From assembly GCA_004329165.1 (NCBI GenBank), contig CM014733.1:59125108-59189107 (forward strand): 64,000 bases of DNA, written 5' to 3'. Positions 13,456 through 24,664 of the stretch are shown piece after piece. Below the pieces are notes generated by a model that was given only the letters and a program-made list of their open reading frames with translations, had not been told where the DNA came from and searched no databases. The position numbers were made by a program, and so were the translations under genes. The stretch's first letter is position 1; every line of letters starts with the position of its first letter. This stretch comes from Spatholobus suberectus (lineage: Eukaryota > Streptophyta > Magnoliopsida > Fabales > Fabaceae).

Positions 13456-13473
13456 TTGACACCATTTGTGGGA
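13456..13473 (+). promoter_or_regulatory. primer-binding site of gypsy-1
   Basis: TTGACACCATTTGTGGGA follows the 5' LTR directly. It resembles the TTGGCGCCGTCTGTGGGA-like primer sites of plant gypsy elements after several C-to-T or G-to-A changes. The tRNA species was not determined. Confidence 0.5.
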
Positions 13474-13521
13474 ATTGTTTTCTGATTCTCTTTTCCGTCT
13501 TCATCATTTGAAGATTCGTCT

Positions 13522-14760
13522 GTGATGGTTAGCACGAGAAATCACAAGTCTGTTGTGGCACCATCGCCACCAAAGCTTCTGCCACCATTACTTGAAGTGG
13601 TTTTTGAGGTAAACAATGTTCCAACACCATCTATCAGTATGGCTAAACTCGCAGTATTATTACAACAACAAAGGGACACATTGAAGGATCAAGCAAGGAT
13701 AATTGCTGAACTTCGAGCAAAGAGGGAGAACAAGAAGGTCATGAAGAATAGTTACGACCACACTGAGGGGACAATGACTTCTACTATAAGACCAAGTCAC
13801 GTTGCTCAGGAAGTGCATGATATGCATATCATTGTGGAGGTGAACGAGGATGACAAGATGATGCTATTCAACCTTCTTTTCTCTACAAGAATTTTGAATT
13901 TATAGGTTCTGAAGTAGTTATAACAGCTACCTTCGTTGGAGTTGTACGATGGATCCACCAATCCAAACAATCACCTCTCAATGTTTGAGTCACCCATGTC
14001 GTATAAAGAAGCTTCTACGTCGCTGACATGTAGAGCATTCCTGCTTTCGTTGAAGGAAATGGAGTTGAAATGGTTTCAGTCATTGGAACCAAGATCTGTC
14101 GATTTGTGGATGATGTTGAAGGAGGAGTTTAGGATTGCCTTTGCCACTAGCGAAGCTAGACCTAAAATCGAGGCAGATTTGAGAAGGATTCATCAAGGTA
14201 CTGATAAATTGTTGAGGGATTACATTAGCAGGTTCAACCAGGAAGCAAGGGTGGTTAAGAACCTATAGCTCGGAATGGTGTTGATGTTAGCAAAAGACAG
14301 GGTGAGGGAAAGATCACCTTTCTTCATGTTGATTGCTAAAACGCCTCTAGCATTAATGGAGGAGTTTCTGAAGAAGGCAAAGAAATACATTAATTATGAA
14401 AATATGCTTAAGGTTAGGAAAATGAAGACGGTCGAGAATGTAACATAGAAGAAAAATCTGCAATCAAAGGCTGACAAACCACCACGTCATGAGGATTACA
14501 GTTTATGCAAAAGGGGACCGAGATTTGAGGAGTATACATTGTTAAGTACCTCTAGAGGAAGAATTTTGAACAAGGTATTCAATGTAGAGTTTGTTGAAGA
14601 AGGGATAAAACCCCTAAAGCCGATAAGAAATAGAGAAGGTGGAGATCAATCCAAGTATTGCCGATATCATAGGGCACTGGGGCATGACACTAATGAATGC
14701 TATCAATTGAAAGACGCCATTGAATTATTGATTAGGCAGGGAGAGTTAGCCATTTTATGA
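13522..14760 (+). pseudogene. gag of gypsy-1
   Basis: Three open pieces (13522-13905, 13936-14268, 14539-14760) together form a Tat-type Gag. The first holds a coiled-coil-like stretch (QQQRDTLKDQARIIAELRAK). The second is the retrotransposon gag core: YDGSTNPNNHLSMFE, then WFQSLEPRSVDLW and DLRRIHQGTDKLLRDY. The third ends with a zinc-finger-like YCRYHRALGHDTNEC followed by LKDAIELLIRQGEL. Stops separate the pieces (near 13903, 14266 and 14446). The intact protein would form the capsid. Confidence 0.8.
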
Positions 14761-15034
14761 AGCAGAGTGGTGACAATCGCGGTAGATTTTGACATTCCTT
14801 ACCACCAAAGAGGGAGAGAATAAGGAGTCCCAAAAGGGTTGTTCACCACCCCCGAGGGAGAGATCACCACGCAATCATAGCCCTATAAGGAGTCGTTCCC
14901 CAACTCGGCCATCACGAGATGATGCCGAGGTTTAGGTTATATAATGAAGCTCACCATGTTGATTGTCATCGTGATAACCTACATGATCTCCCACTCATTC
15001 TCCCACTAGGAGTTACAAGATCATATATATCATT

Positions 15035-15720
15035 GTGGGCAGATTCTCTAGAGGAGGCCTGTCGAATAATGCAAGAAAGAGACATGCTAGAGAAGTATTA
15101 ACAACTTTTTTTGGGATACGTACTAGTGATAATCTCGCTAAGCCATTAAGCTTTGACGATTCTGACTATGCTGACGTCTTGTTGAACTATGATGAGCTCC
15201 TTATGGTAAATGCTATCATGGAAAATAAGGAGGTGCATAGGCTTCTCGTGGATATTGGAAGCTTCAACGTTATGTTTTATGAGCTTTTTAGGAAGTTGAA
15301 AATTCTAGAATTCAAGTTGATGCCATATAATGAAGATTTGATTAGATTCTCTGGACATCATATTACACCGGTTGGATACATAAAATTGCATGTGACCTTT
15401 GGGAAGTCGCTTTCTACAAAGACTGTGACCACTTGATTCATCATAATAGATGCCAAGTCCTCCTACAATGCCATTTTGGGGAGACCAATGCTAAATGCTC
15501 TAAAGCTGTTATCTTGGTTTCACATCTAGCAATGAAGTTCGTGGGCAATAATATAGAGGTATTCACTCTGCGAGGAGACCAAAAAAAGGCGAGGGAATGC
15601 TATAAAGGGTCTTTAAAAGTCAGTCCTAAACTCAAGATGGAGTACAAACCTAATCTTGGAAAAAGTGAAGTGCTGCTAACAGAATTAGACTGCCGGGATG
15701 AAATAAAACGAGATTCCTAG
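15035..15720 (+). pseudogene. aspartic protease region of gypsy-1
   Basis: Residues RLLVDIGSFNVMFYELFRKL at about 15239-15298 match the retropepsin active-site region, in which D-T/Q-G-S is expected. Here the second residue is Ile, which should inactivate it. A frameshift or stop near 15434 separates the flap region from the following frame, which carries KKARECYKGSLK, the usual spacer before RT. Confidence 0.7.
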
Positions 15721-15783
15721 ATGCTCCATCCAGAGTTAGAGAGGGAGTGCATCCCGGTCTAGATTGGGAAAGGAGTCAAATAG

Positions 15784-17610
15784 ATGGTGAAAATTAGGGT
15801 CGACATAGATGAGAAGATGAAGGAGGACCAATCAGCCCTCATAAAGAACAACGCTAGTTTGTTTGCTTGGAAGCCGGCAGACATGCCCAGGATAGATCCT
15901 AATTTCTTTTGCCATTGGTTAGAGGTGGATCCTTTAGTGAAGCCGATGTGTCAACGGAGAATAAAGATGGTCCCATAGCGCTTACAGGAGATTGAAAGGC
16001 AGGTTGATGAACAATTGAAGGCTGGGTTCATTTGAGAAGTGAAATATACCACTTGGCTTGCCAATGTGGTCCGTGTTAAGAAACAAAATGGTAAATGGAT
16101 GATGTATGTTGACTAAACTGATCTTAACAAGCATTGCTTGAAAGATTCACATCCTCTCCTCGATATTGATAGATTGGTGGATGGTTCTTTCAAAATGCTT
16201 ATTTCGGATAAAATCAAATTCCTCTATACTCGAGCGATTAGGAGAAGATTGCCTTCATGATTGAGAAGGCAAATTATTGTTATAAGGTCATGTCTTTCGG
16301 GTTGAATCAAAGGATGATAAATAAGGTGTTTGAGAAGTAGCTTGGGCGAAACTTAGAAGTATATGTGGATGATATGATTGTTAAGAATGCCATTCCTGAA
16401 GCGCATCTTCAAGATTTAGAGGAAACTTTTGCGCAACTAGTGAAATACAACATGAGGTTAAACCCCAATAAATGTACGTTTAGAGTTTTAGCAAGAAAAT
16501 TCTTCGGGTATATGTTATCTGAAAGGGGCATAAAGTTAAACCCAGAGAAATGCCAGGCTATACTAGTGATGAAAAGTCCTCAAAACATAAAGGAGGTTTA
16601 GAATGTAATAGGGTGCCTAGCCATGTTGACGAGGTTCATTGCCAGATCGGTGCAGAATGCCTTTTTTTTTTTTTTTTCCAGTTTTTGGGGAAGGGCAAAC
16701 TGTTTGAATGGACAAAGGGTTATGAAGCCACATTTAGAAAGTTAAAAGCAACTTTGTTGTCTCCCCCTTGCTAAACTCGAGTTGGATGAGGTATTGTACT
16801 TATATTTAGATGTGATCAACGAAGCTATGAGTACCGCATTAATAAAGGGAGACATTAGAAGGGCAAAAGCAGGTCTATTTTGCAAGTAAGGCTCTCCAAG
16901 GTGTTGAACTGAGATATCCGAAGATGGAGAAGGTTGTATTTGCACTAGTTATGGTTGCAAGGTAGCTGAGACCGTATTTTCAGTCACATTAGATTGTAGT
17001 GAGATTGGATCAACCGATCTGACATATTTTGCACATACCTGAACTAGCTGGAAGAATGACGACTTAGGCTATCAAATTATTTAAGTATAGGATTCAATAT
17101 GAACCAAGGCAGGCACTCAAAACCCAAGTACTAGATGACTTTATTACAGAGTTGACTCCCGTAGATTCCTCTTCCAAAGCTTTGACCTAGACTTTTTTTG
17201 TCGATGAGTCATCTAATGAAAAAGGTAATGGAGCTGGCATATTGTTAGAATTGACAGATGGAGTTGTGTTAGAGCAATCCTTGACTTTTACGTTGCTTAC
17301 TTCTAACAACCAGCTAGAGTATGAACCATTTATAGCAAGGTTGATCATAGTATTCGACATTGGTGTCACCTCACTACGTTTATGTAGCGACTCTCAATTG
17401 ATGATTTCCAAGATCAACAAAGCATACCAAGTTAAAGAGCCAATATTGTAGAAATATTTGGCAAAAGTGGAGACTTATTTTACAAGTTTTGATAATATAG
17501 ACTTTGTTTATATTTATCGTGAAAAGAACGTTAGAGCCGACATTTTGTCCAAGTTGGCAAGTACAAAGTCTTTCGGCAATAATAGGTCGGTCATACAATA
17601 AACAATCCAC
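15784..17610 (+). pseudogene. reverse transcriptase and RNase H of gypsy-1
   Basis: The RT fingers begin at about 15900 and continue through VKKQNGKWMMYVD near 16077-16115. The catalytic YVDD is intact within LEVYVDDMIVKNA at about 16350-16390, followed by RLNPNKCTF. A run of 15 T lies near 16662-16676 and breaks the connection domain. RNase H appears near 17200-17450 (FFVDESSNEKGNGAGILLE, then CSDSQLMISKINKAYQ). Stops and frame changes are frequent. Intact, this enzyme copies element RNA into DNA. Confidence 0.8.
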
Positions 17611-17625
17611 GAGCCTAATCTCAAG

Positions 17626-18855
17626 ATGATAGTAGAATTGGAGCCAAGGTGGATGACACCTATTATTGATTATCTCAAGGAAAAAGTTACCCTAAAAGAC
17701 AAGAAAGAAGTAAGGAGGTTGGAAAGGTCGACTGCACATTTTTGTATTGTCAATGACAAGCTTTATCGGTGTAGTTTCTCTCAACCTTTGCTCAGATGTT
17801 TGAAAAAGTCAAAATCTGAATATGTAATGGTGAAGATACATGCAGGATGTTGTCGTTAGCACTTAAGAGGCAAAGCCTTCACTAAGAAAATACTCAGAGT
17901 TGGCTATTACTGGCTGACCTTAGAAAATGATGCTATGGAGTTTACTAAAAAATGCAATAGATGCCAAAAATACTTCCACATTCATCTCGCTCCTCTTGAA
18001 GATTTAAGCACACTCATTTCCACTTAGCCTTTTATTTGGTGGAGGATTGACATACTTGGCCCTTTTTTAAAGGCCCCCAGTCAAGTGAAGTATCTAGTAG
18101 TAGCAATCGATTGCTTCACCAAGTGGATCGAAGTAGAGGCACTAGCCACTATCATGGCTAGGAATGTGGAAAACTTCGTATTTCAATGATTATCTGTAGG
18201 TTCGAGATACTGGACGTCTTGATGTTAGACAATGGCATGCAGTTTATAGATAGATGTTTTCAAGAATTCTTAGCTGGGTTGAAGATAAAGCAACACGTAC
18301 TTCAGTTGAACACTCCCAAACAAATGGGTAGGCAGAGGCGTCAGAAGGCATTTGGATGAAACAAAGGGGTGTTGGGTTGAGCAACTGCCACATGTACTTT
18401 GTGTGTATCACACAACCCCCCATTCTTCCATTAGAGAGTCTTCTTTTTGCCTTACTTATGGCATGGGAAAATGATCTTGGCAGAATTGGAGAGCCGACAT
18501 GGAGAGTGGCCAACTTGAGATTGAAAGTTAATGGTGAACTCCTCCGAATTGAGTTAGATGTTGTTGAAGAAAGAAGCAAGGTCGTAGCCATAAAAGAAGT
18601 CATCCTAAAGAGACAAGTTGTAGTAAGATATAACAAGAAGGTCATTCCTTGTACCTTTGAGCTTGGAGACCTGGTACTAAGGCACGTTGACACTGGAGGG
18701 AAGAATGTCAGGCATGGGAAGCTTGCTAAAAAATAGGCAGGCCTTTATCGAGTTGCCTCAAAGATTGGCCTAAGGGCATATGCGCTTGAGATGCTGCCCA
18801 GGATTACCATCCTGCGCACATAGAATGCAGGCAACCTCAAACGGTATTATAGCTA
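17626..18855 (+). pseudogene. integrase of gypsy-1
   Basis: The zinc-binding region reads HAGCCR, a stop, HLRGKAFTKK, then CNRCQKY, at about 17835-17970. The catalytic core follows with WRIDILGPF and VVAIDCFTKWIEVEAL (about 18040-18140). A C-terminal region is open over 18356-18736, including VVVRYNKKVIPCTFELGDLV. Stop codons (such as 17857 and 18188) disable it. The end near 18855 matches the usual LKRYYS-like end of this family. Confidence 0.75.
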
Positions 18856-19075
18856 AAGCACAATTAGTAATGAACCTTAAATGACTTTTGATTTTGTATA
18901 AGGTAGTTTTTTCTCATAGTGTAGCTGGGTTAAGTTGCGTACTACAATTCGTAGCTCTTGTACTATTTTTTGCCCCATGTGATTAATAAAATGAGAGTTT
19001 TTCTATCCTAGAAAATAAAGCATAAGATGAAACAAACTAAAGCAAAAAAAAAAAAACATAAGTGAGAAAGACTTC

Positions 19076-19420
19076 CACCTCGTGTACATGGATCTTTCCA
19101 GTTGGGGTTGGAAAATTACTACCCTTTGTACATGGATTTGCTTTAGCCGAGTTAGGAAAATTAAGACTTCCATCCATTGTAAGTGGATTCACCCTAGCCG
19201 GGGTTGGAAAATTACCACCTTGTGTACATGGATTCATTCTAGCTAAGGTTAGAAACTACAACCTAGTGTACGTGGATTCGCTCTAGTGGGATAAAAGGCT
19301 TCCAACCGTATACATGGATTTGCTCCAGCTGAGATACAAAGATTAAGTTCACCACCTTGCATACGTGGATTCGTTCCAGTCGGGGTCGGAAAGTTATCAC
19401 CTCACATACATGGATTTGCT
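19076..19420 (+). repeat. tandem repeat block of gypsy-1, 42-51 bp units
   Basis: About eight degenerate units recur, each with a core like GTACATGGATTCGCTCTAG (starts near 19084, 19128, 19179, 19223, 19268, 19309, 19361 and 19405). Most also carry GGGTTGGAAAATTACCACC. The block lies between integrase and the antisense ORF. Confidence 0.8.
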
Positions 19421-19739
19421 TTAAGCATAAGTTCATTAAACTACCCGAGATTAAACAAAATTGAGGGGATAAAAAGCAAAGAAATTAAAACACAAGCAAA
19501 AAGAGCACAAAGCTAAATGCACGACTGCCAACGGTAAGATGTTATAAAATGATGACAAATTATGATAACTACTTAGCGTCTACAATTCATGGGAAGGAAC
19601 AAGACGAAAAGAGATAAATAGGCGAGGGCATTTAGAAATATACAATTGTTTAAATTTCAAAGTGCATAAATTGTCAGAACACACTGATATATAGATTGTT
19701 CAAAACAAATTACAAGTAAAACTGACATCCAACCTTTCA

Positions 19740-22543
19740 ATATCTGGCATTGGCAGCATCTTCTTCAACAGCTTTGGGGTGAGAGGCACTGACGACCCCG
19801 ACGTCAGGATCATCACCTAAAACCACAACCTTGTTTCAGGGAGGGATCATCGACGTTACCTATGGGGTCAGTATGAAATAGCCTACAAGTTGACCTTCGA
19901 CATCTTGCCTATCAGCCTTTGATCTAGAATCAACCCTAACCATCGGTTGCTCCAAGCTTGCCTCGGCCTCTTCATCAGCATCACCTTTAATGTCAAAACC
20001 GGTGACAACAATAGTGGGATACGTCGGGACCATTTCACCATCAATGTTTGCATGCCTAACAACATCAATAACTTTGCAATCAGCTTGGGTGCACTCAATG
20101 TCCATGTTCTGCTAAAGGAGGTAGTGCACTTATTCCATTATGTTCTCAAAGGAAAGACTTTATCTAGTGGCGATGCATTTGTTGAGATTCTTCCTGAGAA
20201 GTTGCCACGCTGGCTTCCAGCTCCTCTACTTCTACTTCAAGATCTTGAACTTTAGTTTTGGAAGCTTTAAGCTGGGAAGAAAGATTCAACTCTAGTTGTA
20301 CATACTTGGTGTTAGTAGTGGACAACTTCACCTGAAGGTTTGTTTTGGCCTTTTCTAACTGCCTTTTCTTGGATTGCTAGTCCGCCAGTTATTAATTTAA
20401 GTTGTGCAACCTTTCCTCTAACTCAGTGATCTGATGGTCGGACTTCTCCTTAGCCTTGCACACCCCCTTCCTCGGCCTGATTCAACCGAGTGATAACGAC
20501 ATCCTTCTCAGCTGGGAAGTCTAGTGGGTTCTTGTTGCCATAGGCCTCCCTCATTAGCACACATTGAGAATACCCGCGAAACATGTAACTAAAGAGAGAA
20601 GCCATAGCACATCTTCCATGGCCTTTAATTCGCCAAGCACGCCTTCCTCGAAGAATAAGAACGGTTAGCTAGGATATATTTTTCGACCCTTTCACTAGGG
20701 GTAGCAGTGGAGGGGGTGCTTCACTGCTTCTTGGAAGGTGGCTCCCCTTATATTTTATCACTTGCAGCTCTTTTCTCGATGACCAGGAAAACTTGAGAAA
20801 TCTCAGTTGGTATAACATTAAAAGCCACCTAGAAAGAAGTCGGTATGGGTCTGGCTTCGGCTTCCTAGATCATGACACCTTTGGCCACAAGGTGAGTTGG
20901 AGGGACAGGAGGTTTAGCTTTTTCCACAACAACTACTCTCTACTTCCCCTTAACCCTCCTCAACTCTTTGGGTTTCGAAGCCCTCTCTTGATGGAGGGCC
21001 AATGCAAAGTCAGCCATCTTGGACTTTAACATTTTTTCTACAAGAAAACATATAAACCAGGTTAGCACACCAAGTAATGCATCAAATAAAAGACGAAAAC
21101 AAAAGTCAAACTGATAAAATTAACACATAAACACACCAAAATTTTGTCAATACTCTGAAGGAGTAGTGCTAATAAGTCATTGGCATGGAATCCGATCTTG
21201 CAAGTTCTTTATTAAATCAAAAAAGTGATCCGAGCCCTTAACTCATTAAGGGTTAAGTTAATATCCTGGATCGTAAAACAGTTGGAATCTAAGCAGTAAT
21301 GGCTATATGACCAGTACAGTAGAAACCTAGGCTCGACCACATTTTCCATAGCGCCTTGTACAATCAACAAAGTCTCCAAGTTTTCTGCATGAGGGTGAAG
21401 GAAGAAGAGTTTGTCTTTGTATGATTCCTGGAAGGGCTTTAGTAATGCTTGATCCCAGATGCTGTAGAGGGACACTAAGGAGAACTTGTTGTCGTAGGTT
21501 TAGCACATGGGGGAAAAATAATACTAGAATAAATTCAGGGTACACACGAACCCCTCCCTATTGCACAAGTTTTTAAACGCCACAATGAAAGCCCAAGAGT
21601 TGGGATGGAGCTACGAAGGGGTGACGTTAAGGAAGTTTAAAACAAATACTTGGAAGTTAGAGAGCGTAAGCCTAACCCTAATATGCTTGAAAAAGGTAAG
21701 ATACATAAGCAGAAATTTGGCGTACAGATATCCAACCTCCACGGCAACAGTATTGTTCGGGGGTGGCCCCATATTTTCTTTGGGCCTTTGGTAGTAGATC
21801 CTGCTGCCGTTCCTCGGCGCTACTACATCAAAAAGTTATGTTGCGCGCATCTTGGCTCAACTATAAATGGCCCAACAATGCATTCAGTGCCTCCTGGTTG
21901 AGGCATGATCGAGTTCTAGTGACCTCTTTATCCACCTAGTCTACATTAAAGGTCGCTGCATCGTGGTAGGCCTCTAGAGCGATTTCCATGTTTCTCATGG
22001 CTTCCCCATCCCCCTATCAAAAATATTGGAAGAATAATCAGATTTGGCCGGTTGAGACATTTGATTCAACGCAACCTTGGCGTTGCTTCTCGCCTGCACA
22101 GCCACCCCAGACGTGCTCCCTAGTCCAGAGGGGATCTTCATCAAATCAGGAAATTGCACCCAAGCCTTGGCATACTCCAACACCTTATTAGGGTCGTACG
22201 ACATTCCTACAACCTTTAGTTGACTTCGACATTTTTTGAGAACCTCAGGGCAAATTATAATTTTTGGTGGAGGTGATTCCTTCGGATCATCCGTCAACGA
22301 TCATTCATCTCTCCTCCTCGCAACTCTTAGTCTAGTCTCCTTATCCTAGATAGCCACCCTCCAATAAGGAGTGGCGGGAGCAGTCGAAGAATAGACACGG
22401 TCTCCACGACCCTCAGAGGACCTTTGCTGGCTAGCGTGTTAAGATGGAGGGATGGCCAGAGACTGAAATAATTAGTTAGTGGTGAAACTCGTCGAGCGAC
22501 AACAACATATAGAAGATGGAGCGTTGCGTTTGTATGAGTCCAT
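19740..22543 (-). pseudogene. antisense extra ORF of gypsy-1
   Basis: On the minus strand, opposite to gag-pol, a decayed reading region runs from about 22543 (MDSYKRNAPSS) to about 19740. Recognisable parts are 22297-21995 (PPPKIIICPEVLKKC), 21475-21212 (LYSIWDQALLKPFQESYKD, then EPRFLLYWS), a coiled-coil-like stretch near 20330-20170, and an acidic tail (20105-19860). The SYKD...PRF..YW pattern is shared with the antisense ORF of gypsy-2 at 41616-43712. Antisense extra ORFs between integrase and the 3' LTR are known in Tat-group elements; their function is unknown. This copy has many stops. Confidence 0.6.
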
Positions 22544-22829
22544 CTTCGACAAAATAAACAAAGAAAAAAAGCGTGTATATACACAATGCAATGCAAGAAC
22601 AGTCTCAATAAAGACAAAAGAAAGGGAAAAGAACATTACCTTAATATGAAAAATAAATAGGTGTTGAGGAAGTGAACAGAGTCGACAAGAAGCGTCGAAG
22701 CTTTCACCGGAAGGGAAGTCGCAAGAGGCACAGAAAAGTTATCGTATAAGAAAGAAGGCAGTAATAAAAGTGAAAGTGAGTAGAGTAAATGGTTAAAACA
22801 ACCATATATAATACACATGCCTAGATCAT

Positions 22830-23622
22830 TGTTGGGCCCAAATCCATAAAATTTGAAAACCAGTGCAAGTATTCACGTAATTGCCAAAATCTCTTGGAAT
22901 TCGAAGGGCCATGAATTTTAAGAGATTGAATCATTATGTATTTAATGCACTTCGGTTGTCTCAAAATGCAACGAAGTTGTTTGATAAGATGAAAAGATGC
23001 AGACTGTACCCTTTGACTCCAAATAACCTTGAGTCGACGATACTTTTTCTAAAGCATCACCGACTTTGGGCAACATCATCTCGAAGGCCTTCCAAACTCT
23101 CAAGCTAGTGATGCTTCTTCCAAACATCATTGGCTTTGGGACAATTGTTTTAGGATCGATCCAGGCTCTTAAGCCAATGATGTTTTTCCCAATCATTACC
23201 GGCTTAGGAGCAATTATTCTGGAGGTTACTCAAACACTCAACTGTAAGTTGGCTCACTTGCCGACTATCCTAGCTAGCATAAAGCCACATATATCTCGGA
23301 TAACAATTCCTTGCTATCCTAATCCAATTTTACGCCTACCCCGATATGATGTGAAAAGTGCCTAATGGCAAGGAAAGTGTGTAATAAGGCATCCAAATAC
23401 ATGCTACCACGTGGCACCTAACCTTAACGAAAATTCCCTCAAAAACACTCTATATAAATGGCTCTACACTCATCAGGTATACATGCTCTCTCTCATTCCT
23501 ACTCACTCTTGCATCCTTACTGATTAAGTATCGAAGTCTTTCCAGGTGCCACTACCGGAGACGTCTAAAATCATTGTGGGAGCTCAGCGAAGGTCTTCTC
23601 TCGTGTTGACCACCACACAACA
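22830..23622 (+). repeat. 3' LTR of gypsy-1
   Basis: It begins TGTTGGGCCCAAATCC and ends CACACAACA directly before the AGATT duplication, about 793 bp. A TATA-like CTATATAAAT lies near 23450. The first 390 bp hold imperfect repeats of a CATC..TTGGCTTTGGGACAA-like motif and are missing from the 5' LTR. Confidence 0.8.
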
Positions 23623-23627
23623 AGATT

Positions 23628-24161
23628 CATTAAATGAAAAGTGAGATCCACACAATTTTATAATTTCTAAAAATTTTAATCAATAATAAAGAGTGTGATA
23701 AAAAGAATATGTTAAAAGAGTGTTGGTATCATTTCTCTTGACTATAAAGATTGCGATATTATGCTACACATTAATTTTCTTCGAATCCTAGATAAATATC
23801 CTATGAAAATAAAAGGGTATCTCGGGGAAATCCAGCTCCTTCTTCGAGAAATTGTAGGTGCAGTTCACGAAATGACACTAGTAGCAATTTATCTAGCACT
23901 GAATTTATGTCGGCCAGTCATATATCCTTGCTGGTTAATGGCTGTCACCGACATTTGCACGCGCTGGCCATGCAAGGTAACTTTCCATTTACACAGAGCG
24001 GGCCATGCAAGGAAAAACGGTGGATATCACGACGTTATGTTGTTTTGCTCACTGCAAGCTATCACGCGTTTATTTTGAAAGGCTGAAATCAATGGCTTTA
24101 GAATTTTTGGTAAAAACGACAACAATTGCGGAGGTGTGCCACTTTTACGTTTCAACTTCAC
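23628..24161. other. spacer right of gypsy-1 with a coding-like fragment
   Basis: No complete gene is visible. An open stretch at 23761-24078 contains MKIKGYLGEIQLLLREI, which resembles MKIEGHLQEIFLLFKKF encoded at 40496-40546 in the same relative frame. The nucleotide similarity covers roughly 23770-23860 against 40465-40550. I do not recognise the family. It may be a dispersed repeat or a decayed exon. Confidence 0.3.
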
Positions 24162-24164
24162 TTA

Positions 24165-24433
24165 GGATTCGTTTGGTACAATGAAAATAGAGAGGAGGAG
24201 AGGGAAAGGGGAAGGAAGAGAAGGGAAGTAGAAAAATTGAATGTGTTTAGTAGAATAAAAAGAAAAGAAATTTTTTAAAAAATGATGGGTTCCACAACTA
24301 AACTCTTCCACCCAAATACGAAGAGATTTGTAGAGAAATCGTACACGTCTTGACTTTTCTTCTCTTGTCTCTTCCCTTGTCTCTTGCCTCTTCCCTTCCC
24401 CTCCTATTTTGTTTCTTGTTGCCAAACACGCGC
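24165..24433. mobile_element. MITE with TTA target-site duplication (PIF/Harbinger-like)
   Basis: The 269-bp element has inverted ends (GGATTCGTTTGG on the left; the right end reads GCGCGTGTTTGG when complemented). Purine-rich GAGGGAAAGG-type blocks lie inside both ends. TTA flanks both sides (24162-24164 and 24434-24436), as expected for PIF/Harbinger-type MITEs. It ends about 230 bp upstream of the start codon of the next gene and may contribute to its promoter. Confidence 0.6.
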
Positions 24434-24664
24434 TTAGTCGTCTTATTTTCAACACAAACACGATGAAGGAACTAAACCGCAGATTGTGAGGTCAATTTTG
24501 CAGAGCATAGGTCTTTTTTTTCTTTTAATCTCTGAGCTGGCAGATGCATCCAACCGTCTGAACTCTGAATTATTGCTGGATAGGATCCGAATCCCCGATT
24601 CTTTCTCACCCTTCACTCTTCCAGTTGTAGATCTAACAAGAGAAGCAAACTAAGCCTAAGTAGC

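Larger units (their letters stand above)
13050..23622 (+). mobile_element. Ty3-gypsy retrotransposon, Tat type (gypsy-1)
   Basis: A 5-bp target-site duplication AGATT flanks it (13045-13049 and 23623-23627). Homologous LTRs bound gag, protease, RT, RNase H and integrase on the plus strand. About 4 kb between integrase and the 3' LTR holds a tandem repeat block and an antisense ORF, which is typical of the Tat group. The gag zinc-finger form (YCRYHRALGHDTNEC) also fits Tat. Stops and frameshifts throughout make it non-functional. The 5' LTR is about half the length of the 3' LTR. Confidence 0.9.

Noticed and set aside
19037..19286. Open frames on both strands over the gypsy-1 tandem block
   Set aside because: Translated repeats; the periodicity is in the DNA and both strands are open.
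22327..24078. Several short open frames in and after the gypsy-1 3' LTR
   Set aside because: Those within 22327-23365 are shadows of element sequence; only the MKIKG fragment right of the LTR was kept as an observation.
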